Positions 27,123 to 36,326 are shown, counted from the first letter of the stretch. The stretch is DNA of 64,000 nt from Dechloromonas sp. TW-R-39-2 (GCF_016864195.1 NZ_CP045202.1:372001-436000); one strand, 5' to 3'. Numbers and translations are program-made. The notes: generated by a model not told the origin, from the sequence alone.

Positions 27123-28556
27123 ATGAAAGTCATCATTCTGGGGGCCGGCCAGGTCGGTGCCAGTGTGGCCGAAGGGCTGGTTTCCGAAGAAAACGACATC
27201 ACGGTGATCGATAGCAATGCGGCACGCCTGGCCAAGTTGCAGGATAGGCTCGATTTACGCACGGTCGTCGGCGATGCGGCGACGCCTTCGGTTTTGCGCA
27301 GTGCCGGTGCCGAGGATGCCGATATGGTGATTGCGCTGACTCAAAGCGACCAGAGCAATCTGGTTGCCTGCAAGCTGGCGCAAAGCGTATTCAATATTCC
27401 CACCCGGATTGCCCGCCTGCGTTCGCGGGATTTTCTCGAAGACGCCACCTTGCTCTCGCCCGATAATTTCGCGGTCGACTTCGCGCTTTGCCCGGAACAG
27501 GTGATCACCGATTACATCCAGCGCCTGATCGAGTTTCCCGAGGCCTTGCAGGTACTCAATTTTGCCAAGGGCCGGGTCAGCCTGGTTGCTGTCAGGGCGT
27601 ACGAAGGCGGCCTGCTTGTCGGTCAGCAGATCAAGCAGATGAAGGCTTTGCTACCCTTCGGGATGGATGCCCGGATTGCAGCGATCTTCCGGCGCGATCA
27701 GGCGGTTTTCCCGGAAGGCGAGACGGTTGTCGAGGCGGGGGACGAGGTTTTTCTGCTGGCCGCTGCGGAGCATATCCGTCCGGTTTTGCGCCAATTGCGC
27801 CGGATGATGACGCCGGTTGAGCGGATCATGGTTGCCGGGGGCGGCAATATCGGCCTGCGGGTCGCCAAGGCGCTTGATAAGCGCTATGAAATCAAGTTGA
27901 TCGAAGGACGCCCGGAGCGCGCCGAGCTTCTGGCCAATGAGCTTGAAAATACGCTGGTTCTGCTCGGTGATGCGACCGATGAGGAGTTGCTCGAGCAGGA
28001 AAACATTGCGGAAATGGACCTCTTTCTCTCGCTGACCAACGATGATGAAGACAACATCATGGCGGGGAGCCTGGCCAAGCGTCTGGGCTGCAAGCGGGTG
28101 GTTGCCCTGATCAATCGCCGGGCGTATGCCGAAATGATCGAAGGTGGCCCGATCGATATCGGAATCTCGCCCGCCCAGATATCGATCGGTACCTTGCTGG
28201 CCCATGTGCGCCAGGGCGATGTGGCGGAAGTGCACTCCTTGCGGCGCGGTGCTGCGGAGGCCCTGGAGCTGGTCGCGCACGGCGATGCGAACACATCGAA
28301 GATCGTCGGTCGTCGCATCGACCAAATCGATTGGCCGCACGGCGTAACCGTTGCCGCCCTGGTTCGCAATTTCGACAAGGCGGTGGTGATTGGCCAGACC
28401 GATGACTGGACTTCAATTACCCGGCATGGCGAGGTTGAGATCGCCCATCACGACACGGTGATTCAGGCAAATGACCATGTGATTGTTTTCTGCACCCGGA
28501 AAAAGCTGGTCAAGAAGGTCGAAAAGCTTTTCCAGGTCAGTTTCGGCTTTCTTTAA
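27123..28556 (+). CDS. trkA: Trk potassium uptake NAD-binding subunit
   Basis: TrkA is the cytoplasmic gating subunit of the Trk K+ transporter. The 477-residue protein is two RCK repeats. The first begins KVIILGAGQVGASVAEGL, with the acidic end DITVIDSN; the second begins IMVAGGGNIGLRVAKALD (near 235). Each is followed by a C-terminal RCK-C lobe. Length is normal (E. coli 458). It lies 24 bases after ntrX and 9 bases before trkH, so the regulator and transporter genes are likely one transcription unit. Confidence 0.96.
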   Translation: MKVIILGAGQVGASVAEGLVSEENDITVIDSNAARLAKLQDRLDLRTVVGDAATPSVLRSAGAEDADMVIALTQSDQSNLVACKLAQSVFNIPTRIARLRSRDFLEDATLLSPDNFAVDFALCPEQVITDYIQRLIEFPEALQVLNFAKGRVSLVAVRAYEGGLLVGQQIKQMKALLPFGMDARIAAIFRRDQAVFPEGETVVEAGDEVFLLAAAEHIRPVLRQLRRMMTPVERIMVAGGGNIGLRVAKALDKRYEIKLIEGRPERAELLANELENTLVLLGDATDEELLEQENIAEMDLFLSLTNDDEDNIMAGSLAKRLGCKRVVALINRRAYAEMIEGGPIDIGISPAQISIGTLLAHVRQGDVAEVHSLRRGAAEALELVAHGDANTSKIVGRRIDQIDWPHGVTVAALVRNFDKAVVIGQTDDWTSITRHGEVEIAHHDTVIQANDHVIVFCTRKKLVKKVEKLFQVSFGFL

Positions 28557-28565
28557 GGGGCGATC

Positions 28566-30020
28566 ATGACCCGCTTTGCCCCCGTTTACCGTGCTCTGGG
28601 CATGATCATCATGCTTTTCGGTCTGACCATGCTGGCGCCGCTGATTCTCTCGTATGCGACCAATGACGGTGCGCAGGCGGTATATGACGAATCTTTTGGC
28701 TTGACCATGTTGAGCGGGGCTTTCCTCTGGTATCGCTATCGCAATTGCAAACGCGAACTGACCATTCGTGACGGATTTTTGATGGTCGTGCTGGTCTGGT
28801 CGGTTCTGCCTGCCTTTGCTGCCATACCGCTGATGCTCCAACTCGGGATCAGCCATACCGACGCCTATTTCGAAACCGTCTCCGGTTTGACGACGACCGG
28901 ATCGACGGTGTTGTCGAATATCGATCAGCTACCGATGTCGATCAACCTGTGGCGTCACCAGTTGGTCTGGGTCGGTGGCATGGGGTTGATCGTGCTGGCG
29001 ATTGCCGTGCTTCCTTTGCTCGGGATTGGCGGCCGTCAAATGTTCAAGGCCGAGACACCCGGTCCGATGAAGGATGCCAAGATGACGCCGCGCATTGCCG
29101 AAACGGCCAAGGGGCTGTGGCTGGTTTATCTGGGCGTGACGGTTGCCTGTTGCCTCTCCTTCCGTCTGGCCGGGATGAACTGGTTCGATGCGGTTTGCCA
29201 CACTTTTTCGACGATGGGTTTGGGCGGTTTTTCAACCCACGATGCGAGTTTCGGCTATTTTGATTCGCCGGCCATTGAAGCGGTCGCAATTGTCTTCATG
29301 CTGATTGCCGGGATGAATTTCGGCACCCTGTTCCTGGCCGTCAGCGGCCGTTCCCTGCGGCCCTATCTGCAGGACCCGGAGGCCGGCTGGTTTATCGGTG
29401 TGACGCTGGTCAGTATTTTCGTTGTCGCGGTCTACATCTGGAAAGACGGAATTTACGCCGATCTTGACACGGCCATGCGTCATGCCGCCTTCAATCTGGT
29501 ATCAATTGCCACAACGACCGGTTTTGCCAGCGTCGATTTCGCCTTGTGGCCCATTTTTGCGCCCCTGTGGATGCTGTTTCTGTCCAGTTTTGCCACCAGC
29601 GCCGGGTCGACCGGGGGCGGCATCAAAATGATGCGTGCCCTGCTGCTCTACAAGCAGGTCTATCGGGAATTGCTGCGAGCCATGCATCCGAGCGCGGTGT
29701 ACAACATCCGGATCGGCGGCCAGGTCGCATCGCAGCCTATCCTGTTTGCAGTGCTCGCCTTTGCCTTTATGTACATGGTCAGCATTGTGTCGCTGACCCT
29801 GGTGCTCGCTTTCACGGGGCTGGACATCGTTACCGCTTTTACTGCGATTGTCGCCAGCGTGAACAATACCGGGCCGGGTCTTGGCCTGGTTGGTCCGTCG
29901 ACAACCTATGAAGTGCTGGAGGATTTCCAGACCTGGGTCTGCATTTTTGCCATGCTGCTCGGGCGTCTTGAAATCTTTACCCTGCTAGTGGTGCTGACCC
30001 CGGCTTTCTGGCGTAAGTGA
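28566..30020 (+). CDS. trkH: Trk potassium transporter membrane subunit
   Basis: TrkH forms the K+-conducting pore in the inner membrane. The 484-residue protein has about ten hydrophobic segments. It carries four degenerate selectivity-filter repeats, for example ETVSGLTTTGSTVLSN, FSTMGLGGFSTHD, VSIATTTGFASVDF and ASVNNTGPGLGL. Directly downstream of its partner trkA and followed by a terminator. Confidence 0.96.
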   Translation: MTRFAPVYRALGMIIMLFGLTMLAPLILSYATNDGAQAVYDESFGLTMLSGAFLWYRYRNCKRELTIRDGFLMVVLVWSVLPAFAAIPLMLQLGISHTDAYFETVSGLTTTGSTVLSNIDQLPMSINLWRHQLVWVGGMGLIVLAIAVLPLLGIGGRQMFKAETPGPMKDAKMTPRIAETAKGLWLVYLGVTVACCLSFRLAGMNWFDAVCHTFSTMGLGGFSTHDASFGYFDSPAIEAVAIVFMLIAGMNFGTLFLAVSGRSLRPYLQDPEAGWFIGVTLVSIFVVAVYIWKDGIYADLDTAMRHAAFNLVSIATTTGFASVDFALWPIFAPLWMLFLSSFATSAGSTGGGIKMMRALLLYKQVYRELLRAMHPSAVYNIRIGGQVASQPILFAVLAFAFMYMVSIVSLTLVLAFTGLDIVTAFTAIVASVNNTGPGLGLVGPSTTYEVLEDFQTWVCIFAMLLGRLEIFTLLVVLTPAFWRK

Positions 30021-30031
30021 CCGCAGCCCCA

Positions 30032-30062
30032 GAAAGGCGGATAATTCCGCCTTTCGATTTTT
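30032..30062 (+). terminator. terminator after trkH
   Basis: Stem GAAAGGCGGA / TCCGCCTTTC with a four-base loop, then GATTTTT. It separates the trk genes from hemE although only 57 bases lie between them. Confidence 0.8.
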
Positions 30063-30077
30063 CAGGCGGAACCCACC

Positions 30078-31145
30078 GTGAGCCGACCCAAGAACGACAC
30101 CTTCCTGCGCGCCCTTCTCAAGGAGCCGACCGAATACACCCCGCTCTGGCTGATGCGTCAGGCCGGTCGCTATCTGCCCGAATACTGCGAAACGCGTAAG
30201 CGGGCAGGCAATTTCCTGAATCTGTGCAAATCGCCGACGATGGCCTGCGAAGTTACCCTGCAGCCGCTGGCCCGCTACGATCTGGATGCCGCCATTCTGT
30301 TCTCCGACATCCTGACCGTGCCGGATGCGATGGGCCTGGGTCTTTATTTCGCAGAAGGCGAAGGGCCGCGTTTCGAACGTCCGCTGCGCGAGGAATGGGC
30401 GATCAACAACCTGACCGCGCCGGACCCGTACGAGCATCTTGGTTACGTGATGGATGCCGTTTCCGAAATCCGCCGCGCGCTGGACAATTCGGTGCCGCTG
30501 ATCGGCTTCTCCGGCAGCCCGTACACGCTTGCCTGCTACATGGTCGAAGGCCAGGGTTCGAGCGATTTCCGCCATATCAAGGGAATGATGTACAGCCGGC
30601 CGGACCTGCTGCACAAGATCCTGTCGGTGACCACCGAATCGGTGATTTCCTACCTGAACGCCCAGATCGACTCCGGCGCCCAGGCGGTGATGATTTTCGA
30701 TACCTGGGGCGGTTCGCTATCAAATGCGGCCTACCAGGAGTTCTCGCTGCAATACATGCAGCGCATCGTGGCCGGCTTGAAGAAGGAAAAAGACGGCCAG
30801 CGCATTCCGAGCATCGTGTTCACCAAGAATGGTGGCCTGTGGCTGGAAAAAATTGCGGCCATCGGCTGCGATGCCGTTGGCCTCGACTGGACGATCGATA
30901 TCGGTGAAGCCCGCCGTCGCGTTGGCGACAAGGTTGCGCTGCAGGGCAATCTCGACCCGAACGTGCTGTTCGCCGGGCCGGAAGTCGTTGCTGCCGAAGC
31001 CAGGAAAGTGCTCGACAGCTTTGGTGCCGGCAATACCGGTCATGTCTTCAACCTCGGCCACGGTATTTCGCAATTTACGCCGCCAGAAAGCGTGACCGCC
31101 TTGGTTGAAGCGGTGCATGGACACAGTCGTTTATTACGTAAGTGA
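30078..31145 (+). CDS. hemE: uroporphyrinogen decarboxylase
   Basis: HemE removes four carboxyl groups from uroporphyrinogen III to give coproporphyrinogen III in haem synthesis. The 355-residue protein has the N-terminal signature [16 protein letters not shown] and the substrate-binding segments [15 protein letters not shown] and [16 protein letters not shown]. Further landmarks are [11 protein letters not shown] and [20 protein letters not shown]. The start is GTG at 30078. It is followed by a 286-base non-coding region with DnaA boxes, then priA. Confidence 0.97.
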   Translation: MSRPKNDTFLRALLKEPTEYTPLWLMRQAGRYLPEYCETRKRAGNFLNLCKSPTMACEVTLQPLARYDLDAAILFSDILTVPDAMGLGLYFAEGEGPRFERPLREEWAINNLTAPDPYEHLGYVMDAVSEIRRALDNSVPLIGFSGSPYTLACYMVEGQGSSDFRHIKGMMYSRPDLLHKILSVTTESVISYLNAQIDSGAQAVMIFDTWGGSLSNAAYQEFSLQYMQRIVAGLKKEKDGQRIPSIVFTKNGGLWLEKIAAIGCDAVGLDWTIDIGEARRRVGDKVALQGNLDPNVLFAGPEVVAAEARKVLDSFGAGNTGHVFNLGHGISQFTPPESVTALVEAVHGHSRLLRK

Positions 31146-31172
31146 TAGCATAAGTGGGGTGGGAAGCTTGAC

Positions 31173-31181
31173 TTATACACA
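31173..31181 (+). promoter_or_regulatory. DnaA box
   Basis: TTATACACA fits TTATNCACA perfectly. Three bases later a near-box TTTTCCATC follows, the same 3-base spacing as the tandem boxes at 189-209. Confidence 0.6.
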
Positions 31182-31288
31182 GAGTTTTCCATCCCGCTCA
31201 TGATTTTGCCGGGAAACCACTTGACACATCGCGCTTTAATCAAGTGATTGAATTTATTGGGTTTGTTGTCTTGCCTAATATTTCGGCA

Positions 31289-31319
31289 AAGTAACGAAAT
31301 CCTTACAAAATCGTTACTT
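31289..31319. repeat. inverted repeat in the hemE-priA region
   Basis: AAGTAACGA (31289-31297) and TCGTTACTT (31311-31319) are perfect 9-bp arms around a 13-base AT-rich spacer. No T tract follows, so a protein-binding operator is likelier than a terminator. Confidence 0.5.
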
Positions 31320-31349
31320 GGCGCTCACTTCCAAAAGAAACTCACAAAG

Positions 31350-31358
31350 TTATCCACA
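31350..31358 (+). promoter_or_regulatory. DnaA box
   Basis: TTATCCACA, identical to the strongest class of DnaA box and to the one at 347-355. Confidence 0.65.
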
Positions 31359-31363
31359 GTTTT

Positions 31364-31372
31364 TGTGGACAA
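31364..31372 (-). promoter_or_regulatory. DnaA box
   Basis: On the minus strand TTGTCCACA, one mismatch from the strict consensus. It faces the box at 31350-31358 across five bases. Confidence 0.45.
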
Positions 31373-31431
31373 GCTGAAAAACCCTTTTTCTGTAATGGGT
31401 TACAGCGTTTTTGGAGAAACCCGGCTTACCC

Positions 31432-33414
31432 ATGCCTGTTCTGCGTGTTGCTCTCGATCTGCCTTTGCACCGCTTGTTCGATTATCTCGATCCGACAGCG
31501 TCGACCGCAGCAATTGGCCGACGCGTGCGCGTCCCATTTGGCCGGGGTGAGAAACTCGGCGTCATTCTTGACGTGGTGGATGAGAGTGACTGGCCGCTTG
31601 ATCAGCTAAAACCCGCAAGCCAGATATTGCAGGACTTGCCTCCTTTGCCTGCCGATTTTTTAAGGCTCTGTGAGTTTGCGAGTGCTTACTACCAAGCTGC
31701 GATCGGCGAAGTGGTCATGCAGGCCTTGCCGGCTGGTCTGAAACGGATTGATCCGCCGGTCCGTCGCAATGCTCGGGCACGACGTTTGCCAGATCCATCC
31801 GGTTTGCCGCAGTTGACCGAAGAACAGGCACAGGCCGTCGAGGCGGTCGATGTACCCGCGGGATTTTCAGTCCATCTGCTGCATGGGGTGACCGGTAGCG
31901 GCAAGACCGAGGTTTATCTGCGCTTGATTGATAAAGCCCTGGCTCTTGGCAAACAAGTTCTTCTGCTCGTGCCGGAAATCAATCTGACGCCACAACTTGA
32001 AGGCCGGGTGCGTGCCAGATTTATCGATACCAGCGTTGTTGCGTTGCACAGCGAACTGGCCGAGGCTGCCCGTGAGCGCAACTGGCGGGCGGCATTCTCG
32101 GGAGAAGCCCGTATCGTGCTGGGTACCCGGCTGGCGATTTTCACACCGATGCCTGAGCTTGGTCTGATCATCATCGATGAGGAGCACGATCCCTCTTTCA
32201 AGCAACAGGATGGAATGCGCTACTCCGCCCGGGATGTTGGCGTGTTCCGGGCCCGCCAGCTTGGCGTTCCGATTCTGCTCGGTTCGGCGACGCCTTCGCT
32301 GGAATCCTGGGCCAATGCCAAGGGCCAACGTTACAAACTGCTAAGTTTGCGCGAACGGGCCAATCCTGATGCCAGTTTGCCGACGGTCCATTTGGTCGAT
32401 ACGCGCAAGGCTACACTCAAGGAAGGGGTCAGCGAGCCACTGATTGCCGCGATCAGGGAGCGTCTGGCGCGCGGTGAGCAGAGCCTGGTCTTTCTCAATC
32501 GGCGCGGTTATGCCCCGGTGCTGGCCTGTACCGCCTGTGGCTGGGTTTCACGGTGCAAGCGGTGTGCCGCAAATATGGTCCTGCACCAGGCGGATCGCCG
32601 CTTGCGCTGCCACCACTGCGGTTTTGAATATCGTGTTCCCAAGGCTTGTCCAACTTGTGGCAACCAGGACATCCTGCCATTTGGGCGCGGCACTCAGCGG
32701 CTTGAAGGATGGCTGGTCGAGCAGTTTCCGGAAGCGCGTATCCTGCGTGTTGATCGCGATTCGGTCAAAAGTCGCAAGCAGTGGGAAGCGGTGCTTGAGA
32801 AAATCCATGGTGGTGAAGCCGATATTCTGGTCGGCACGCAAATGCTGGCCAAAGGCCATGATTTCCCGAAACTGACACTGGTTGGTGTGCTTGGCGCCGA
32901 TTCGGCCTTGTTTGCCGCAGACTGGCGCGCGCCGGAACGTCTTTTTGCCCAGTTGATGCAGGTTGCCGGACGGGCTGGGCGGGCTGAACTGAAGGGTGAG
33001 GTTCTAATCCAGACGCAGTACCCCGATCACCCGCTTTATGCCGCACTGGTGGCGCACGATTACCCTGGATTTGCCGAAACCCTGCTCAAGGAGCGTGAGC
33101 AGGCAGGCTTCCCGCCTTACGCCTTTCAGGCGATGTTGCGGGCCGAGGCGCCGGACATGGCGGATTCGATTGCTTTCCTGACGGCGGCAGCAGCCGTTCC
33201 GCTGATTGCCGAGCACGAAAACATCATGGTTTATGACCCCATCCCGATGAAAATGGCCCGGCTGGCCAATCTGGAGCGTGGGCAGCTACTCGTCGAATCG
33301 TACTCCCGGCCTGCATTGCAGACGTTCTTGCCGTATTGGCGCGAGGCGATTCAAGGCATCAAGGCACCTTCGAAACTGCGCTGGCACATTGAGGTCGATC
33401 CTTACGAATTATGA
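31432..33414 (+). CDS. priA: primosomal helicase PriA
   Basis: PriA recognises stalled forks and reloads the replisome. ATG at 31432 (MPVLRVALDLPLHRLFDYL) has GGAGAA upstream and gives 660 residues. Motifs: Walker A GVTGSGKTEVYLRLI, Walker B IIIDEEHDPSFKQQ, and the zinc-binding block with paired cysteines from CTACGWVSRCKRC to CPTCGNQDI (near 370-415). Helicase motifs GTQMLAKGHDFP and QVAGRAGRAE follow. An exact copy of the recurrent 13-bp motif lies near its start (31500-31512). The upstream DnaA boxes could couple its expression to initiation. Confidence 0.96.
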   Translation: MPVLRVALDLPLHRLFDYLDPTASTAAIGRRVRVPFGRGEKLGVILDVVDESDWPLDQLKPASQILQDLPPLPADFLRLCEFASAYYQAAIGEVVMQALPAGLKRIDPPVRRNARARRLPDPSGLPQLTEEQAQAVEAVDVPAGFSVHLLHGVTGSGKTEVYLRLIDKALALGKQVLLLVPEINLTPQLEGRVRARFIDTSVVALHSELAEAARERNWRAAFSGEARIVLGTRLAIFTPMPELGLIIIDEEHDPSFKQQDGMRYSARDVGVFRARQLGVPILLGSATPSLESWANAKGQRYKLLSLRERANPDASLPTVHLVDTRKATLKEGVSEPLIAAIRERLARGEQSLVFLNRRGYAPVLACTACGWVSRCKRCAANMVLHQADRRLRCHHCGFEYRVPKACPTCGNQDILPFGRGTQRLEGWLVEQFPEARILRVDRDSVKSRKQWEAVLEKIHGGEADILVGTQMLAKGHDFPKLTLVGVLGADSALFAADWRAPERLFAQLMQVAGRAGRAELKGEVLIQTQYPDHPLYAALVAHDYPGFAETLLKEREQAGFPPYAFQAMLRAEAPDMADSIAFLTAAAAVPLIAEHENIMVYDPIPMKMARLANLERGQLLVESYSRPALQTFLPYWREAIQGIKAPSKLRWHIEVDPYEL

Positions 33415-33424
33415 CCGGCACGGC

Positions 33425-33456
33425 CCTTGCAGGGGAGTTCTCCCAATTGTGCAAGG
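33425..33456 (+). promoter_or_regulatory. hairpin overlapping the ribosome site of the calcium-loop protein gene
   Basis: CCTTGCA (33425-33431) pairs with TGCAAGG (33450-33456), with an inner GGGA/TCCC pair. The right arm covers half of the ribosome-binding sequence AAGGAGAG (33453-33460). The mRNA could therefore hide its own ribosome site; whether it acts as a thermosensor or is incidental is unknown. Confidence 0.4.
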
Positions 33457-33464
33457 AGAGGGTC

Positions 33465-34451
33465 ATGAAAATTCAGGAATCGAACGTTCAGTTGTCGGCC
33501 AGTCACGACACCCAGTACACCCGTAGCACTGAAATCTCGTTCGAAAGCAACTTCCGTCAGGTATTTGCCGGTGTTTCGTCGACGGCCGGGGAGGATGCAG
33601 CGGCGGCCCGGGAGCGCGTTGCGACGCTGCTTAAAAACCTGGTCGATGCCATCATGGCTGCGGTCAACGGTAAAAAATGCCCGGAAAACCTTGCCGCCAC
33701 AACGCAGGGTTTGCCGTCCGACAAAAACCAGGCAAGTCCGAGCCAGCTTGGTTTTCAGTGGCACAGCCGGATGAGCGAGCGGGTATGCGAATCAGAAACA
33801 ACGACGGTCTGTGCCAGCGGCCGGGTGAAGACTGCTGATGGCCGGGAAATCGACTTCAGCATGGTGACTGAAATGGCTCGCGAATTTAAAAGCGAAAAAG
33901 TCGATGAGGAATCCGGAAGCATCGTTCTGCATGATCCGCTGATGTTGTCGTTCGATGGCAAGGCCGTTGAATTGACGGATCGGCGGATTGATTTTGATCT
34001 TGATGCCGATGGCTGTGTCGAACAAATTCCCGGGATGGGCGCCGGCTGCGGTTTCCTGGTCTTTGACCGGAATGGGAATGGCAAGGCGGACAACGGGCGC
34101 GAGTTGTTTGGTGTGGCGAGCGGTAACGGGTTTTCCGATCTCTCGGCCCTTGATTCTGACCACAACGGCTGGGTCGATGAAGCCGATCCAGCCTTCAGGC
34201 AGTTGGGTATCTGGTCGGGCGAACATTATTCGAGCTTGGCCGAGCGCGGTATCGGGGCGCTTTACACGGCTGCGGTCGACGCCCCGTTTTCGCTGAAAAC
34301 GGCATCCAATGAATTACTTGGCCAGATCAGGGCGGCCGGGCTGTATCTTTCCGAATCGGGCGAGGTCGGCCGAATGCAGCAGGTCGACCTCGCCAGTTCA
34401 GCGTTGCCGGCTGAAGAAAAGCCAGCCCAAGGAGAGCAGCTGGCCGCCTAG
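33465..34451 (+). CDS. protein with EF-hand-like calcium loops
   Basis: ATG at 33465 follows a strong AAGGAGAG and gives 328 residues. No signal peptide or membrane segment is visible. The centre holds three Asp/Asn-rich loops typical of calcium sites: DFDLDADGCVEQ, FDRNGNGKADNGRELFG and LDSDHNGWVDEADPAF (about 180-250). This arrangement is familiar from large RTX-type or haem-utilisation-type exported proteins, but here it stands alone. N-terminal part is polar and variable. Its 3' end overlaps the converging MFS gene by 54 bases. Function unknown. Confidence 0.75.
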   Translation: MKIQESNVQLSASHDTQYTRSTEISFESNFRQVFAGVSSTAGEDAAAARERVATLLKNLVDAIMAAVNGKKCPENLAATTQGLPSDKNQASPSQLGFQWHSRMSERVCESETTTVCASGRVKTADGREIDFSMVTEMAREFKSEKVDEESGSIVLHDPLMLSFDGKAVELTDRRIDFDLDADGCVEQIPGMGAGCGFLVFDRNGNGKADNGRELFGVASGNGFSDLSALDSDHNGWVDEADPAFRQLGIWSGEHYSSLAERGIGALYTAAVDAPFSLKTASNELLGQIRAAGLYLSESGEVGRMQQVDLASSALPAEEKPAQGEQLAA

Positions 34452-35612
34452 CAGGGTCAGGAAGGCTGCGCGGAAGGCTGCGTCACCCGACCAGCCTCCG
34501 TGCTGAAGGTTGTCCACCAGTATGCCGATGCCCCATTGGAGACCAAAGGCCCCGGCAAAAACCAGCAGATTGAGTGCTGTATTTGCCCGCCCCGAGAGTG
34601 CGGCAGGAAACGCTTGTGCCACCAGGGCATAAGAGACATTCGAAAGCGAAAAGCAGGCGGCCAGGATCGGCCAGACGAGACTGCCACCCAGGGTCGGGAA
34701 AAATGTGATCGACGCAAGGAGGCCGATCGCCAGCGTCATCGACCAGCGATAAATACGGTCAAGCGAAATGCCCCGGCGCAGCAATGCCGTCGAAAAGAAC
34801 CCCATGAACAGGAATCCGCCCAGCATGGCGGCGCTCATCCAGGTCAGGCGACTGGCGATGGCTGCGGCTTCCAGGCCTTCCTGAACCGACATCCAGCGTG
34901 TTGCCCAAAGTCCTTGGACAGCCATGAAGCCCCCGGTAAAACAGAAGCCCATCGGTGCATAGCGCCAGAAATGCCGGCTGCCGAAGATCGACTTGACGCC
35001 GGCCAGTTGAGCGGCGAAACCATCGCCCTTGCTTTCACTCGTCTTGTCGGGGGCGAAGGTCCATAGTGCCGCAGCGACGAAAAGTGTTGTGACAGCGAGC
35101 CCAAAGGCAATTTCCCGCCAGCTGGCAAAGCCTAGAGCCAGCTCAAGTGGTTTTGAGGCGGCCAGCGCGCCAAGCCCGCCGGAAGCCATGATCCAGCCGG
35201 TCAGTGAGGCTTGTCGCTCAACCGGAAACCATTGGGCGAAGGCTTTGAACGAGGCCATCAGGCAGGCCGAAACGCCCAGCCCGATCAAGGCGCGACCGGT
35301 TGCCAGCCCACCCAGCGTGTCGGAAAGCGAGAAAATGGCAGCGCCGGCTGCGGCCATCAGCAGGAGCCCGGCTTCGACTCGCCGCGGTCCGAAGCGGTCG
35401 AGCAGCATACCCAAGGGTAACTGGGCTGCGCCAAAGGCAAGAAAATAGGTGCTGGTCAGCAAGCCGAGTGCATTGTCGCCCAGGTTGAGTTCGCGTGCCA
35501 GAACGGGGCCGATGACAGCATTGGCCGTGCGATAGAGGTAGGAGAGGAAGTAGCCGGCGGCAAAAGGCAGGAAAAGCCGGATCCAGAGTTTGCGGGTATC
35601 GATGGTGGTCAC
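34398..35612 (-). CDS. major facilitator superfamily transporter
   Basis: A 404-residue inner-membrane carrier with about twelve hydrophobic helices. The N-terminal half shows FAAGYFLSYLYRTANAVIGP and the MFS loop 2-3 motif PLGMLLDRFGPRRVEAG. The substrate cannot be told from sequence; the YLYRT opening is common in MFS carriers of the nitrate/sugar-phosphate-like broad groups, which is weak evidence. It starts six bases after the MOSC gene ends, so both are probably one operon. Confidence 0.85.
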   Translation of the reverse strand: MTTIDTRKLWIRLFLPFAAGYFLSYLYRTANAVIGPVLARELNLGDNALGLLTSTYFLAFGAAQLPLGMLLDRFGPRRVEAGLLLMAAAGAAIFSLSDTLGGLATGRALIGLGVSACLMASFKAFAQWFPVERQASLTGWIMASGGLGALAASKPLELALGFASWREIAFGLAVTTLFVAAALWTFAPDKTSESKGDGFAAQLAGVKSIFGSRHFWRYAPMGFCFTGGFMAVQGLWATRWMSVQEGLEAAAIASRLTWMSAAMLGGFLFMGFFSTALLRRGISLDRIYRWSMTLAIGLLASITFFPTLGGSLVWPILAACFSLSNVSYALVAQAFPAALSGRANTALNLLVFAGAFGLQWGIGILVDNLQHGGWSGDAAFRAAFLTLLGGQLLSLGWLFFSRQR

Positions 35613-35618
35613 TGGTTT

Positions 35619-36308
35619 TCAGGTTTCACGTGGAACGCCGCTTTGCGGCTGGGTCAGGGGGGTATTGCGCCGTAACCAGTCGGCCCGCGCGCGAATTTTG
35701 CGCTGCCAGTCAGCGGCGATGCCGGGAGTGTCGGTCAGTTTTTCAAGGTCGGCTGGGTCCGGGCGATGGGCCTGGCAAAGCTGCATGGCATCGGCCAGTG
35801 TCGGGCTGTCGAGCGATTCAAGGCAGTTCAGTTCGTCACCCGGTCTGACGATGCCGGGTTGTACAACTCGCCAATACCAGCCGGTCAGCGAATTTTCAGC
35901 AATAAAGGCGGCCATGCCATCGCTGGAAAATCGGGTATCGATCTTCCAGCAGGGATTGCGCGGTTGGCAAACTTGAAGACGGGCGGTGCCGAGTTGATAA
36001 ATCTCTCCGACCCGGACGTTGCTTTCGTCGAGTTCGCCAGTCGATATGTTTTCACCCAGGCTGCCGGCTTGAAGTGCTGCGGCAGCTTCGGGGAATTGTT
36101 TTGCGAGTCGCTGGTAATGTCGTGCCGGATAAAGGTGTACGGCTTTTTCAGGCCCGCCATGCACGCGCTTGTCGGCCTGTTCATCCCCGACAAAGCCGGT
36201 GAGTGTCAGTTCAAGCGCCCCGGTGACAGGCTGTTTGTAAATGCCGGTCGGGCGTCCTGAGCCGGCAAGTGGGCGAATATCGCCGATGAAAAGTGAAATT
36301 TTGGCCAT
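35619..36308 (-). CDS. MOSC domain protein, YiiM-like
   Basis: MOSC domains carry sulfur or bind the molybdenum cofactor; YiiM-type proteins contribute to reduction of N-hydroxylated compounds. The 229-residue protein has the family segments GFVGDEQADKRVHGGPEKAV, LGENISTGELDESNVRVGE and CQPRNPCWKID with the conserved Cys. Its last codons (G-V-P-R-E-T) are written by parS site 4. It is followed by the MFS gene. Confidence 0.85.
   Translation of the reverse strand: MAKISLFIGDIRPLAGSGRPTGIYKQPVTGALELTLTGFVGDEQADKRVHGGPEKAVHLYPARHYQRLAKQFPEAAAALQAGSLGENISTGELDESNVRVGEIYQLGTARLQVCQPRNPCWKIDTRFSSDGMAAFIAENSLTGWYWRVVQPGIVRPGDELNCLESLDSPTLADAMQLCQAHRPDPADLEKLTDTPGIAADWQRKIRARADWLRRNTPLTQPQSGVPRET
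35623..35636. other. parS centromere site 4
   Basis: GTTTCACGTGGAAC lies inside the last codons of the MOSC gene, the same variant as site 1. Confidence 0.85.
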
Positions 36309-36326
36309 GGTTGGTGAATTGTGCCA

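Larger units (their letters stand above)
31146..31431. other. hemE-priA intergenic region with DnaA boxes
   Basis: No gene is visible. The stretch is clearly more AT-rich than its surroundings. It contains three DnaA boxes (31173-31181, 31350-31358, 31364-31372), a near-box (31185-31193, TTTTCCATC) and a 9-bp inverted repeat (31289-31319). It resembles an origin or DnaA-titration locus more than an ordinary promoter; it must also hold the priA promoter. Confidence 0.6.
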
